Below are positions 31,673 through 41,304 of a DNA stretch of 64,000 nt, piece after piece. Positions within the stretch are counted from its first letter, which is position 1; every line of letters begins with the position of its first letter. Source of the stretch: Fredericiella sp038205395 (GTDB lineage Bacteria > Chloroflexota > Anaerolineae > Caldilineales > Caldilineaceae); contig JBBRBX010000009.1 in NCBI GenBank assembly GCA_038205395.1, positions 1-64,000 of the forward strand, given 5' to 3'. The notes beneath the pieces were generated by a model, which saw only the letters and a program-made list of their open reading frames with translations, searched no databases and was not told where the DNA came from. Both the position numbers and the translations under genes were made by a program.

Positions 31673-33250
31673 ATGAATCCCAAGCCGAAAAAGACGCCCA
31701 AAATCAAAGTCCGCACCTGGATGAAAGAAGATATTCCGCGCATTGTGGCCTGCCACCGCGCAACTTACCCCGAATATCCGGAAAGCGCCTACTACAATGA
31801 ACGTTCCTACGAGATGCAGTTGGCTGCCTTTCCGGAAGGGCAGTTTTTGGCTGAGGCCAATGGCGAGGTCATCGGCTACGCGACTTCCTTGATCGTGCAG
31901 CTTGACGATGAAGCGCACTGGTACACCTATGAGGAGATCACGGGGGGCGGCACTTTCAGCACACATGACCCCAGCGGCGACACGCTGTATGGGGCCGACA
32001 TCGGTGTGCGCCCACAGTGGCGGCGGCATGGCGTTTCGCGCCTGCTCTATGACAAACGCATCGGGTTGATGAAGCGCTACAACCTGCGGCGCATGGTGGC
32101 CTACGGGCGGCTGCCTGGCTATACGGACTATGCCGGCAAGATGACAGCCGAGGAGTATGTACAGAAAGCGGTGGCCGGCGAGATCAGCGATCCGTCGCTC
32201 TCAGCCCATCTGCGCGCCGGCTATCATGTGCGCCGCGTGCTGCTCGATTTTCTATGGGACAACGCCAGCCTCAACTACTCAACGCTGCTGGAGATGCCCA
32301 ACTCCAACTTCCAGCCGGAAAAGCGGCGGATTGCCGCCGCCCCGCTGCAGCGGATCGTGCGCCGCATCCGCATCTGCGCCGGGCAGTGGTTTATGCGCCG
32401 CATCCAGACCTGGCTCGAATTTGAGCGCACGGTTGATTTTTTTGTCGACACGGCGGACACCTATCATTCGCACTTTCTGGTGCTGCCCGAACTCTTCACC
32501 GCACAGCTCTTCTCGCTCATGCCGGCTGACCTGGATTCGCAGCAAGCCGTGCGCCGTCTGGCAAGCATGACGGATCGCTATATCGATCTGTTCACCGCGC
32601 AGGCGCAGAAACATGGGTTGTACATCATCGCCGGTTCGCAGCCGGTGCTGCGCGATGGCGATCTGTATAATGTCGCCCATCTCTTCACGCCAACCGGCGA
32701 TGTCTACACCCAGGATGCGCTGCACATCCCGCCAATCGAGCGCGCGGATTTTGATATTGAACCAGGCGACGACATCCGCGTCTTCGACACGCCGCTGGCC
32801 CGGATCGCCATCCAGGTCGGCTATGATGTGGAATTTCCCGAACTGGCGCGGCTGCAAACACTGGCCGGCGCCGAGGTGCTCTTTGTGCCCTACAGCACGG
32901 ATGAACGCAAGGCCTATGACCGCATCCGCTATACGGCGCAGGCGCGTGCGGTGGAGAATTTTATCTATGTGGTGATTGCCGGCAACACCGGCAACCTGCC
33001 GACGACCAAGAACTATCTGATCAACTACGGCCAGGCGGCGGTCTTTACGCCCAGTGACTTTGCCTTTCCTCCCTACGCCACGGCCGGCGAAAGTGAAGCC
33101 AACGTCGAAACCGTACTGATCACCGACTTGGACTTGACCGTACTGGCGCAGCAGCGCGATGTCGCCAGCGTGCGCCACCTGTATGACCGGCGCTCCGACC
33201 TGTACGATGTGCGCGCCAAGCGTGCCGTCAAGGTAATCCGCACCGAATAA
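31673..33250 (+). CDS. GNAT acetyltransferase / nitrilase-fold fusion with lost nitrilase catalytic residues
   Basis: 525 aa. Residues about 10-200 form a GNAT domain (VRTWMKEDIPRIVACHRATYP; ADIGVRPQWRRHGVSRLLYD is the acetyl-CoA-binding R-x-x-G-x-G/A region). Residues about 230-515 form a carbon-nitrogen hydrolase fold. The nitrilase triad is Glu-Lys-Cys. The Glu is present in FLVLPELF. The Lys before the H-x-x-P motif is replaced (TQDALHIPPIE, expected K-x-H), and the Cys before Y-D-x-x-F-P-E is Gly (AIQVGYDVEFPE). Amidase activity is therefore unlikely. The family with this fusion exists in other bacteria (YhcX-like). Stands alone between recX and galE. Confidence 0.82.
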   Translation: MNPKPKKTPKIKVRTWMKEDIPRIVACHRATYPEYPESAYYNERSYEMQLAAFPEGQFLAEANGEVIGYATSLIVQLDDEAHWYTYEEITGGGTFSTHDPSGDTLYGADIGVRPQWRRHGVSRLLYDKRIGLMKRYNLRRMVAYGRLPGYTDYAGKMTAEEYVQKAVAGEISDPSLSAHLRAGYHVRRVLLDFLWDNASLNYSTLLEMPNSNFQPEKRRIAAAPLQRIVRRIRICAGQWFMRRIQTWLEFERTVDFFVDTADTYHSHFLVLPELFTAQLFSLMPADLDSQQAVRRLASMTDRYIDLFTAQAQKHGLYIIAGSQPVLRDGDLYNVAHLFTPTGDVYTQDALHIPPIERADFDIEPGDDIRVFDTPLARIAIQVGYDVEFPELARLQTLAGAEVLFVPYSTDERKAYDRIRYTAQARAVENFIYVVIAGNTGNLPTTKNYLINYGQAAVFTPSDFAFPPYATAGESEANVETVLITDLDLTVLAQQRDVASVRHLYDRRSDLYDVRAKRAVKVIRTE

Positions 33251-33349
33251 GCCGTCACAATCGTCAATTGCAAGCAAACTGCAATCCTTACCGGCGGCTG
33301 TGGTAGAGTACACTGGAAAAAAACTGTTCAACAAGGGAGAAGCGCATTT

Positions 33350-34324
33350 ATGAAAGTGTTGGTGACAGGCGGGGCAGGCTATATCGGCAGCATCGCGGTG
33401 GAACAGTTGGTGCAGGCAGGCGAAGAAGTTGTCGTGTTTGATAATCTTTACCAGGGTCACGAGCAGGCGGTGCACCCCAAGGCGCTCTTTGTCAAAGGCG
33501 ACCTGGCCGACCGTGCGGCGGTGGATGCCGTGATGGCGCAGCACAAGCCCGACGCCATTATGCACTTTGCTTCGCATACGCTGGTGGGTGAGTCGATGGA
33601 GAAGCCGTTTCTCTACATCGGCGAGAACATTGTCAACGGGTTGAATCTGCTGCAGAGTGCGGTCGAGCATGGGGTACTGAAGTTTATTCTCTCCTCCACC
33701 GCCAATTTGTTTGACAAGCCCGAACGCATGCCGATCGACGAAGCGGAACGCATTGTGCCCGGCAGCCCTTATGGCGAGTCCAAAAACATTTTGGAGCGCA
33801 TGTTGTACTGGCTGGATCGCACGCAAGGTATGCGGTATGCCTGCCTGCGCTATTTCAACGCCGCCGGCGCCTCAGCGGAGCGCGGCGAGCAGCATGACCC
33901 GGAGACGCACATCATTCCTCTGGTGCTGCAGGTGGCGCTGGGGCAGCGCCAGCAGTTCAGTATCTTTGGAGACGACTATCCCACGCCCGATGGCACCTGT
34001 GTGCGCGACTACATCCATGTGATCGACCTGGCGCAGGCGCATATCTTGGCGCTGCGCGCCCTGGACGGCGGCAGCCGCACCTATAACCTGGGCAACGGTC
34101 GCGGCTTCAGCATTCAGGAGTTGATCGACATGGCGCGTGAGATCACCGGCCACCCGATCCCTACCACCGTGGTGGCGCGCCGCCCTGGCGACCCGGCCAT
34201 CCTCATCGCCAGCAGCGACAAGATTCGGCGGGAGCTGGGCTGGCAGCCGCAGTACCCCGAACTGCGGGCGATTTTGGAGAGTGCCTGGAAGTGGCACAAC
34301 GCGCACCCGCACGGATATATGTAA
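33350..34324 (+). CDS. galE: UDP-glucose 4-epimerase
   Basis: 324 aa. Extended SDR: NAD-binding GGAGYIGS at the N-terminus, DNLYQGH, FASHTLVGESMEKP, the Ser-Ser-Thr catalytic strand (FILSSTANLF), Y-x3-K as SPYGESKN, FNAAGAS, and TCVRDYIHVIDLAQAH typical of GalE. Interconverts UDP-glucose and UDP-galactose for surface polysaccharides; some relatives act on other UDP-sugars. GGGAG precedes the ATG; a TACACT box lies at 33309-33314. A perfect hairpin follows the stop. Confidence 0.9.
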   Translation: MKVLVTGGAGYIGSIAVEQLVQAGEEVVVFDNLYQGHEQAVHPKALFVKGDLADRAAVDAVMAQHKPDAIMHFASHTLVGESMEKPFLYIGENIVNGLNLLQSAVEHGVLKFILSSTANLFDKPERMPIDEAERIVPGSPYGESKNILERMLYWLDRTQGMRYACLRYFNAAGASAERGEQHDPETHIIPLVLQVALGQRQQFSIFGDDYPTPDGTCVRDYIHVIDLAQAHILALRALDGGSRTYNLGNGRGFSIQELIDMAREITGHPIPTTVVARRPGDPAILIASSDKIRRELGWQPQYPELRAILESAWKWHNAHPHGYM

Positions 34325-34372
34325 GCCGCCTGTGCATATATGAGAAGACGTGACTCATTCATACGAAGAAGC

Positions 34373-34398
34373 CCAGCGCCTCGCCCTCGAGGCGCTGG
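34373..34398 (+). terminator. Perfect 11-bp hairpin after galE
   Basis: CCAGCGCCTCG (34373-34383) / CGAGGCGCTGG (34388-34398), loop CCCT. No T-run. The gap 34325-34531 shows nothing else certain. Confidence 0.5.
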
Positions 34399-34531
34399 CA
34401 GCGGCCTGAGCAGTAAGCGCTGTCATGAGCGTGAACGTGCTAACCAACAACAACGGCGCCGGCGACAGTGATTCCTTTAGCACGCGACAGCGTACACGCA
34501 TCGCAAAAACAGAACAGGGGACAAGCGTACT

Positions 34532-36173
34532 GTGGATGATCTGATCGCGCGCATCCAGGCTGTTCTGAATCGCGTTCCAGGCCCCGGCAAACTGCTCTTC
34601 GGCAACCTGACTGCCGACCGCGAGTCGTTTCGCTCGCTGGCCGCCTGCCTGCTGGCCATCCTCTGCGTCCACATGACCCCTCCCGTCATCACCCTCGGTT
34701 CGCCGCCGATCCAGCAAGGGCTGCGCGACAGCGGCAGCGGTGTCCCCATCCTGGTGGCCGCCAATTATATCCTGCTGGCGATCTTGACGCTGGTCGCCGG
34801 CGCAACCGGCGACAGCATAGGGCGCAAACGATTTCTACTGGTTGGGCTGGCGGCAGTTTTGTTTGCGCAACTGGTGGGCATGTTCTGGCTGGGGACGAGC
34901 TTCTTTTTCTATGCCAACCTGCTGTTGAATGTGGCCCAGGTGATCATCACGCCGGCATGCATCGCGCTGGCGGCCTACACCTTTGCCCTTGGGGTGCAGC
35001 CCTTTGCCTTTGGCGTCATTTTCAGCACCCAGGCCATCGCAGTCGGCGCTTCCTCGCTGTTCTACACCCTGCTGCGACCATGGGGCAATGGCACGATTGT
35101 CTTTTTTCTGCCGATTGCGCTGGGGCTGATCGCTTACCGGCTGATCCTGCGCCAGGTGGAGGAGCCAATCCAGGAGGGCAAAATCGAGTGGCGCGAATTG
35201 CTGGTCAATCTGGCTTGGGCCGCCGCCGTCTTTCTGGCCGTCTTTGGCCTCGTCGCCTATACCGGCGGGCTGACAAGCCGCAACGCGCTGCTGACGATCG
35301 CCGTTGGGCTGGCAGGATTGGTGCTGGTCTATCGCTATTTGTACAAAAGGCTGCGCAAGCGTGGCGAGATCAAGCTTTACAACGTGCGCGGCCTGGGCTT
35401 TGCCATCCTTGCGGCCATGACGACGGCAATGGTGCAGGCGCTCCTCTTCTATCAATTCTGGTCCTATTTTGTTGATGTGCGTGGTCTGGGGGCGGTGGCG
35501 GCGACGCTGCAATTCGCGCCTTTTGTGATCGGCATGTTAACCGGTACAACGCTGATCGTGCGTCTGTCCACACGCTTCGGCGCGCGCGTGCTAATCACAG
35601 CCGGGCTGATCTTGATGGCAATCGCGCTGCTGGCGCTCTCCCGTCTCACGGTGGACACACCCCTGGCGTGGCTGGCCCTGCCCATCCTGCTGACCGGACT
35701 GGGGCTGGGCATCGCCGGCCCGGCCCGCACGACTGTGATCCTGAACACCCCGCCCCGCCGTCTGGTCGGAACGGGAGCAGCGATCAACTCTGCCGCCGGG
35801 CAGTCCGGCTTTGCCTTGGGCGTCATCTTCTCCAGCCTGCTGATCACGACGCTGGCCGATGGCGCCCTGCGGGCAGAGTTGCCGCCAGACCAACCTGGCG
35901 CCGGCGACGCTGGCGCAGATCAACAGCGCTTGGGAAAGCATCTTTGCGCGTGCCATGTCGGGGAATTTCACCCGCCTGCCTCCCGCTGCAGCCCAGTGGG
36001 TGACCACCCAATTTGGCCCCGCTTTCACAGCCGGACTGACGGGCACGCTGCTGATCACCGCCGGTCTGGTTGCAGCCGTCGCCGTCTTTATCTTTGTGGG
36101 CATGGATCGTAGTCTCAAAGGCAGCCTGATAGAGCCACCGACGACGGCAGCGAACGCTGTCCAAGATGTCTAG
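34532..36173 (+). CDS. MFS transporter, 14-TM (DHA2-like), interrupted by a one-base frameshift
   Basis: Begins GTG 34532 (MDDLIARIQAVLNRVPG...). About 450 residues carry 13 TM segments with MFS motif A as GATGDSIGRKRFLLVG. The original frame then runs on as nonsense to 36112. The true continuation lies in the +1 frame from 35883: RQTNLAPATLAQINSAWES, then a last TM (TGTLLITAGLVAAVAVFIFVG), stop at 36173. Dropping one C in GAGTTGCCGCC (about 35882) joins the frames smoothly as ...ALRAEL-RQTNLAP... to give about 546 aa. Either a real recent mutation or a sequencing error. Substrate unknown. Confidence 0.75.
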
Positions 36174-36223
36174 CCCGCCCGCCTCGCTCGCCCGCTGCAG
36201 GCGATTGTGCAGGCCGCTTGTGG

Positions 36224-36229
36224 TACACT
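36224..36229 (+). promoter_or_regulatory. TACACT -10 box for a leaderless moxR transcript
   Basis: TACACT at 36224-36229 predicts transcription start at 36236, exactly the A of the ATG of the MoxR gene. No SD is present, in keeping with leaderless initiation. The -35 is weak. Confidence 0.35.
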
Positions 36230-36235
36230 ACCCCT

Positions 36236-37186
36236 ATGGACGAGATTCGGAGCTTTGCGGAGACAGTGCGCGCCAATGTGGCGCGGGTGATCGTCGGCAA
36301 GCAGGAGACGATCGACACGCTGATTGTGGCGCTGTTGTGCGAGGGGCATGTTCTGCTGGAGGATGTGCCGGGGGTGGGCAAGACCATGCTGGCGCGCGCG
36401 CTGGCCGTTTCGTTGGGGGTGGAGTTCCGCCGCGTGCAGTGTACGCCCGACCTGCTGCCCAGCGACATCACCGGGGTGAGCATCTTCAACCAGGAACTGC
36501 ACCAGTTCCAGTTTGTGCCGGGGCCAACCTTCACCCATATCCTGCTGGCGGACGAGATCAACCGCGCTACCCCCCGCGCCCAATCTTCCCTGCTGGAAGC
36601 CATGGGCGAACGCCAGGTGACGGTGGACGGTGAGACGCGCCCGCTGCCGCGCCCCTTCCTGGTGCTCGCTACACAAAACCCTATCGAGTATGAAGGCACG
36701 TTCCCGCTGCCCGAAGCGCAGCTTGACCGCTTTCTATTCAAGCTGCGTCTGGGCTATCTAACGGCGGAGGAAGAGAGCGCCATGCTCATTAACCTGGGCG
36801 GCCGCCACCCGATCGAGGGGCTGGCGGCGGTGGTGGATGGCGACGATGTTCCGCGCCTGGCCGAACAGGTGTGGGGTGTGCGTGTGGACGACACGGTGCG
36901 CACCTATATCATCGATCTGGTGCAGGCCACGCGCAGACATGGCGACCTGGCCTTGGGCGCCAGCCCGCGCGGCTCGCTGGCCCTCTATCGCGCGGCGCAA
37001 GCACGCGCCGCCATGGACGGGCGCAGCTATGTGCTGCCTGACGATGTGCAGGCGCTGGCGCCGCTGGCGCTGCCGCACCGCTGCATTCTGCGCCCCGAAA
37101 GCTCTCTGCGCGGACGCACCCCCGGCGATATTGTGGCGGAGATCGTGGCTAAGACGCCGCTGCCGCTGGGCACTGTGGAGCAGTAG
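36236..37186 (+). CDS. MoxR-family AAA+ ATPase
   Basis: 316 aa. Walker A EDVPGVGKTMLARALA, Walker B HILLADEINRATPRAQSSLLEAMGE, sensor 1 LATQNPIEYEGTFPLPEAQLDRF, and the AAA lid with SPRGSLALYRAAQARA. MoxR ATPases act as chaperone-like partners of DUF58/VWA proteins. The next gene is DUF58, 46 bp downstream, giving the standard pair. The start ATG 36236 follows a -10 box directly. Confidence 0.93.
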   Translation: MDEIRSFAETVRANVARVIVGKQETIDTLIVALLCEGHVLLEDVPGVGKTMLARALAVSLGVEFRRVQCTPDLLPSDITGVSIFNQELHQFQFVPGPTFTHILLADEINRATPRAQSSLLEAMGERQVTVDGETRPLPRPFLVLATQNPIEYEGTFPLPEAQLDRFLFKLRLGYLTAEEESAMLINLGGRHPIEGLAAVVDGDDVPRLAEQVWGVRVDDTVRTYIIDLVQATRRHGDLALGASPRGSLALYRAAQARAAMDGRSYVLPDDVQALAPLALPHRCILRPESSLRGRTPGDIVAEIVAKTPLPLGTVEQ

Positions 37187-37232
37187 AATCATAGAACATA
37201 GAAAAGTAGAACGGAAACAGTAAGCGGGGCCG

Positions 37233-38426
37233 ATGCACAATATTTTCTGGGCGCTGATCGTGCTCTTTGCCGTGGCCGCCTTTCTGCGCATGGATTGGGT
37301 CTATTACCTCGTCTATGTGGTGGGCGGCGTCTGGGTCTTCAGCCACATCTGGATGCGCCGCTCGCTGGGCCGCGTGCAGTTGGTGCGCGAACTGCCTGCG
37401 CGCGCCTTTGCCGGCGAAACGATCGACGCCAGCCTGCATCTCGCCAACCGCAGTTGGCTGCCCTTGCCCTGGCTGCAGATCCAGGAGGCAGTGCCGCTGG
37501 ACCTCAAAGATCAGCCCGACTATCGTACAGTCGTCAGTGTAGGCGCTCATGCCACCTTTGACCACCCCTACCGGCTGGCGTGCAAGAAGCGCGGCTACTA
37601 TAAGGTAGGGCCGCTCAATCTGCGCTCCAGTGATCTGTTCGGCTTTGTCGAGGCGCGCTGGGACGAGTCCAATCCACCCACTTTGATCGTCTATCCGCAG
37701 GTGGTGCCGCTGGCCCATCTGCGGCTGCCCAGCCGTTCGCCCTTCGGCACGCTGGCCAGCCGCCAGCGGCTGTTGGAGGATCCCGCGCGTATGGCGGGTG
37801 TGCGCGCCTACACCGCGGGCGACAGCCTGCGTCGCATCCACTGGAAAGCCTCGGCGCACGCCAACGAACTGCTGGTCAAAAAGCTGCAGCCTTCTATGGC
37901 CGTGCCGATAGTTATCCTGCTCGATCTGGATCGGGAATCGTATGGGGTGCGCAGCCTGGTCGGCAGCAGCGAATGGGGAATTACCGTGGCCGCTTCGGTG
38001 GCCAGCGCCCTGATCGGCGAGCGCCAGGCGGTGGGGTTGGCGAGCAATGGATTGGATGCTCTGGCGGGCGCCACTGCCGCGCCACTGCCGCAGCGCACGG
38101 GGCAAGAGCAGTTGATGACCATCCTCAGCCTGCTGGCGCGCATCCAGGTGCAGGCGGCGGAGATGCGGCTGGCCGAATGGCTGCCACGGCAGACGGCCAC
38201 TTTGCCTTGGGGCACGACGGTTGTGCTGGTGGCCCCGCAGTTGGATGAGGCTTCATTGTGGGTGCTGCATGGTGTCTTCCGGCGCGGCAGCCGCGTGCTG
38301 GTGCTCGTCTGCGCCACGCAACCTGACCTGCGCACCCTGCAGGCGCAAGGTGCACGCCTGGGCGTAGAAGTCCATAGTACTATCTGGGACAGCGATCTGC
38401 ACGGCCTGGCGGAAAGCAAGCCGTGA
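37233..38426 (+). CDS. DUF58 (VWA-like) domain membrane protein, MoxR partner
   Basis: 397 aa. Two N-terminal TM helices (about 3-20 and 23-42). An immunoglobulin-like segment follows (about 55-140; ELPARAFAGETIDASLHLANRSWLPLPWLQI), then the DUF58 core: GVRAYTAGDSLRRIHWKASAHANELLVKKL (about 187-216) and a VWA-like strand PIVILLDLDRESYG with Asp residues. Usually encoded with a MoxR ATPase, as here; the transglutaminase gene often found third is absent, since the next gene is on the other strand. Confidence 0.88.
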   Translation: MHNIFWALIVLFAVAAFLRMDWVYYLVYVVGGVWVFSHIWMRRSLGRVQLVRELPARAFAGETIDASLHLANRSWLPLPWLQIQEAVPLDLKDQPDYRTVVSVGAHATFDHPYRLACKKRGYYKVGPLNLRSSDLFGFVEARWDESNPPTLIVYPQVVPLAHLRLPSRSPFGTLASRQRLLEDPARMAGVRAYTAGDSLRRIHWKASAHANELLVKKLQPSMAVPIVILLDLDRESYGVRSLVGSSEWGITVAASVASALIGERQAVGLASNGLDALAGATAAPLPQRTGQEQLMTILSLLARIQVQAAEMRLAEWLPRQTATLPWGTTVVLVAPQLDEASLWVLHGVFRRGSRVLVLVCATQPDLRTLQAQGARLGVEVHSTIWDSDLHGLAESKP

Positions 38427-38482
38427 GGGCGCAGGTCAGGCTGCGTGGCGTATTCGCTTTGGTCTGCGCAGATAGGATCCGT

Positions 38483-40024
38483 TTATGCTTCGGCTTCTGA
38501 GGCAGTAGGCTGTACACCGGCCATCAGCAGGCCGAGACGCTCAGCGTTGGCTTCCGCGTGCGGCACAATGTCCATCACCCGCCCTTCATAGAGCACGGCG
38601 ATGCGGTCGGAGAGGGCCAGAATTTCGTCCAGGTCTTCAGAGATGAGCAGCGTAGCGGTGCCCTGCTCGCGCTGCGCCAGCAGCCGTTCGTGGATATACT
38701 CAGTGGCGCCGATGTCGACGCCGCGCGTGGGCTGCGCCGCCACCAGCACGGCCGGGTTGCGCGAAAGTTCGCGCGCCAGAATCAGCTTTTGGATATTGCC
38801 ACCCGACAGACCGCGCACCGGCGTGTCGATGGATGGGGTGCGGATGGCAAATTCGCGCACCAACTGGCGGGCCGTGTCGGCAATTGCGCCAAAGTTGAGA
38901 AAAAAGCCGTTGGAATAGGGTGGGCGGGCGTGGCCGTCCAGCATCATGTTCTCGGCCACAGTGAACTCCTGCACAATGCCGTCGCGCATCCGTTCTTCGG
39001 GAATATAACCAAGCGCGGCGGCGCTGCGTTTGTTCGGCGACCAGCCGGAAACATCCTGACCCGCCATCTCTACATGTCCGCTCGTGGCGGCACGCAATCC
39101 AGCGATAACTTCGGCCAACTCTCGCTGCCCGTTGCCGCTGACGCCGGCGATGCCCAGAATCTCTCCTTCATGCACCTCCAGCGTCACATCCTGCAGCGCC
39201 GGTTGGCCGGTCACTCCCAGCACGCTTACGCTGCGCAGCGCCAACTGCACCGCACCCGCTGCTAGTGATTGGTGCGATCGATCGAGCAGCACCTCGCGCC
39301 CCACCATCATGCGCGCCAGCGCCGGGCGCGTCACATTTTGGTTGGGCACGCTGCCGGCGTTCCGCCCGGCGCGCAGCACCGTGATGCGGTCGCTGATAGC
39401 CAGCACCTCACGCAGCTTGTGGCTGATAAAGACCAGCCCGTGGCCATCCTCAGTCATGTGGCGGAGGGTGACGAAGAGGTCGTCTACCTCCTGCGGTGTA
39501 AGCACGGCGGTCGGCTCGTCGAGGATCAGAATGTCGGCCCCACGGTAGAGCGCCTTAAGGATTTCAATGCGCTGGCACTGGCCCACCGCCAGCGTCCACA
39601 CGGGAGCATGGGGGTCAATATCCATGCGATAGGCGGCGGCCAGTTCGCGGATGCGCGCTTCCACGCGTTCCAGATCGAGCAGCGGGCCACGGCTGGAGGT
39701 CAGCCCCAGCGCCACGTTTTCCGTAACCGTCAGCTCGTCCACCAGCATAAAGTGCTGGTGAACCATGCCGATGCCGAGCCGAATGGCGTCGGTGGGGGAG
39801 TGAATGCGCACCGGCGCGCCGTCGACCAGAATTTCGCCCTCTTCCGGCTTGTACAGGCCGTAGAGCACCTTCATCAGCGTCGATTTGCCCGCACCGTTTT
39901 CGCCTAGCAGCGCATGAACCTCGCCCGCTTGCACGGCGAAGTCAACATGGTCGCACGCCACGACGCCTGGAAAGCGTTTGACGATGCCCTGCATCTGGAT
40001 CGATTGAATATGTGTGCCGGCCAT
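38483..40024 (-). CDS. BMP/nucleoside-type ABC importer ATP-binding protein (two NBDs)
   Basis: 513 aa from ATG 40024. NBD1 is complete: GENGAGKSTLMKVLYGLYKPEEG, HQHFMLVDELTVTENVAL, ILILDEPTAVLTPQE and FISHKLRE. NBD2 has the degenerate Walker A usual in this family (GVSGNGQRELAEVI), signature LSGGNIQKLILAREL and VLVAAQPTRGVDIGA. Equivalent to YufO/NupO of nucleoside importers. Last gene of the minus-strand operon, separated from the binding-protein gene by a 17-bp hairpin. Confidence 0.92.
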   Translation of the reverse strand: MAGTHIQSIQMQGIVKRFPGVVACDHVDFAVQAGEVHALLGENGAGKSTLMKVLYGLYKPEEGEILVDGAPVRIHSPTDAIRLGIGMVHQHFMLVDELTVTENVALGLTSSRGPLLDLERVEARIRELAAAYRMDIDPHAPVWTLAVGQCQRIEILKALYRGADILILDEPTAVLTPQEVDDLFVTLRHMTEDGHGLVFISHKLREVLAISDRITVLRAGRNAGSVPNQNVTRPALARMMVGREVLLDRSHQSLAAGAVQLALRSVSVLGVTGQPALQDVTLEVHEGEILGIAGVSGNGQRELAEVIAGLRAATSGHVEMAGQDVSGWSPNKRSAAALGYIPEERMRDGIVQEFTVAENMMLDGHARPPYSNGFFLNFGAIADTARQLVREFAIRTPSIDTPVRGLSGGNIQKLILARELSRNPAVLVAAQPTRGVDIGATEYIHERLLAQREQGTATLLISEDLDEILALSDRIAVLYEGRVMDIVPHAEANAERLGLLMAGVQPTASEAEA

Positions 40025-40077
40025 AGATCTTTCCCGTGAACGCTTGCTGCACACCGCCTGGCTTGAAGCGGTTCCGC

Positions 40078-40115
40078 CTGCTGCAGCCGGAGAATCTTTT
40101 CTCCGGCTGCAGCAG
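40078..40115 (-). terminator. 17-bp perfect hairpin between binding-protein and ATPase genes
   Basis: CTGCTGCAGCCGGAGAA (40078-40094) / TTCTCCGGCTGCAGCAG (40099-40115), loop TCTT. No T-run. It lies 10 bp past the stop of the binding-protein gene and likely stabilises that mRNA or reduces read-through to the ATPase. Confidence 0.7.
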
Positions 40116-40125
40116 TGGCTAGACG

Positions 40126-41232
40126 TTACTTGGCTGGGACGATGCTGCCGTCCATGATGCCCTGGGCGGCGGCGTCGACTGCCGTCTGAATCTCACTCAA
40201 CTGCTCGGCGCTGATCGTGGCGGCGTCGTTGTAGATGGTGGTCTGGCCGCCGTCGTTGAGGGTCATAGTAAAGACCTTGCCACCCAACGTGCCGCTGTTG
40301 TGCGAATCGATCATCTCTTTGATGACCTGGGTCCAATCGTAGACCTGGCTCATCACCACAATATCGGGGGCCAACGGCGCCTGGTCGCTCTGGCTGCCGA
40401 ACCAGAAGACGCCGGCATCCTTGGCGACCTGGACAGCGCCCACAACCTGCTGCGCTGAACCGGTCAGTACGTCGGCGCCGGCTTTGATCTGCGTATTGGC
40501 GGCTTCGGCGGCAAGGGCCGTATCGCCAAACGCGCCGGTGTAGGTCACGTTGACCACCGCTTCCGGCTTGGTTGCCTTGACGCCGTCCACAAAGCCGTTG
40601 ATGTAGAGCTTGGCATCGCCGGCTTCTACGGGGCCGATCACGCCGAGCACGCCTTTGGTGCTCAGCAGCGCGGCGGCCACGCCGTTCAGATAGCCGCCTT
40701 CCTGCGCGGCCGGTTCATAGGCAAAGACGTTGGTCAGTCCTTCGTCGGCGCCTGTATTGCTGGTCGTGCCCCAGGCGAAGGAGGTTTCAGGGAAGTCTTT
40801 AGCCACTTCAAAGAGAGGTGTGCCGTACTGGGCGCCGTGGGCGATCACCAGATCATAGCCGTCGGTCGCATAGTCGCGGATGGCATTGGCGGCGTCGGCC
40901 ACCTGGAACATGTTCTCCGTGACGGCGATCTCCAGTGCACTTTCGCCGCCCATCTCCGCCTGCACCGCCATCAGCCCATCATACATGGACTGGCTCCACG
41001 AGTAGTCGGTGGTCGTGCTGGGCATGATTAAGGCGATGCGGAACGGCTCACCGCTGGGGGCAGCGCTATCGGCAGCAGCCTCTGTCGCCGCTTCCGCCGG
41101 GGCCGCGTCTGTGGCGGCGGCCTCAGCGCCCGCAGCGGGCGCAGCCGGTGCAGCGGCCGGCGCCGCGCAGGCACCCACCAGCAGGGCCAGCACAACGAGC
41201 AAACTCAGGACGGAAAGCAATTTTTTCGTCAT
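40126..41232 (-). CDS. BMP family ABC transporter substrate-binding lipoprotein
   Basis: 368 aa. Lipoprotein signal KKLLSVLSLLVVLALLVGAC, Ala-rich spacer, then the PnrA/BMP fold: FRIALIMPSTTTDYSWSQSMYDGL, NAIRDYATDGYDLVIAHGAQYG, KGVLGVIGPVEAGDAKLYINGFVDGVK and GADVLTGSAQQVVGAVQVAK. BMP proteins bind purine nucleosides or related ligands. AAAGGAG lies about 10 nt before ATG 41232. Third in the operon, after both permeases. Confidence 0.92.
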   Translation of the reverse strand: MTKKLLSVLSLLVVLALLVGACAAPAAAPAAPAAGAEAAATDAAPAEAATEAAADSAAPSGEPFRIALIMPSTTTDYSWSQSMYDGLMAVQAEMGGESALEIAVTENMFQVADAANAIRDYATDGYDLVIAHGAQYGTPLFEVAKDFPETSFAWGTTSNTGADEGLTNVFAYEPAAQEGGYLNGVAAALLSTKGVLGVIGPVEAGDAKLYINGFVDGVKATKPEAVVNVTYTGAFGDTALAAEAANTQIKAGADVLTGSAQQVVGAVQVAKDAGVFWFGSQSDQAPLAPDIVVMSQVYDWTQVIKEMIDSHNSGTLGGKVFTMTLNDGGQTTIYNDAATISAEQLSEIQTAVDAAAQGIMDGSIVPAK

Positions 41233-41304
41233 TGGTAGCAGTCTCCTTTGTCATTCATCTTTTGTGATTCCAGCGCTGAAAACTAGAAATCCAACAAACA
41301 CAGG

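Noticed and set aside
32279..33826. Minus-strand open frame of 515 codons
   Set aside because: Antisense to the nitrilase-fold region and galE; both sense genes have clear family motifs.
34350..34410. 19-codon frame (MTHSYEEAQRLALEALAAA) after galE
   Set aside because: It coincides with the perfect hairpin at 34373-34398 and has no SD; a gene remnant cannot be excluded but is not supported.
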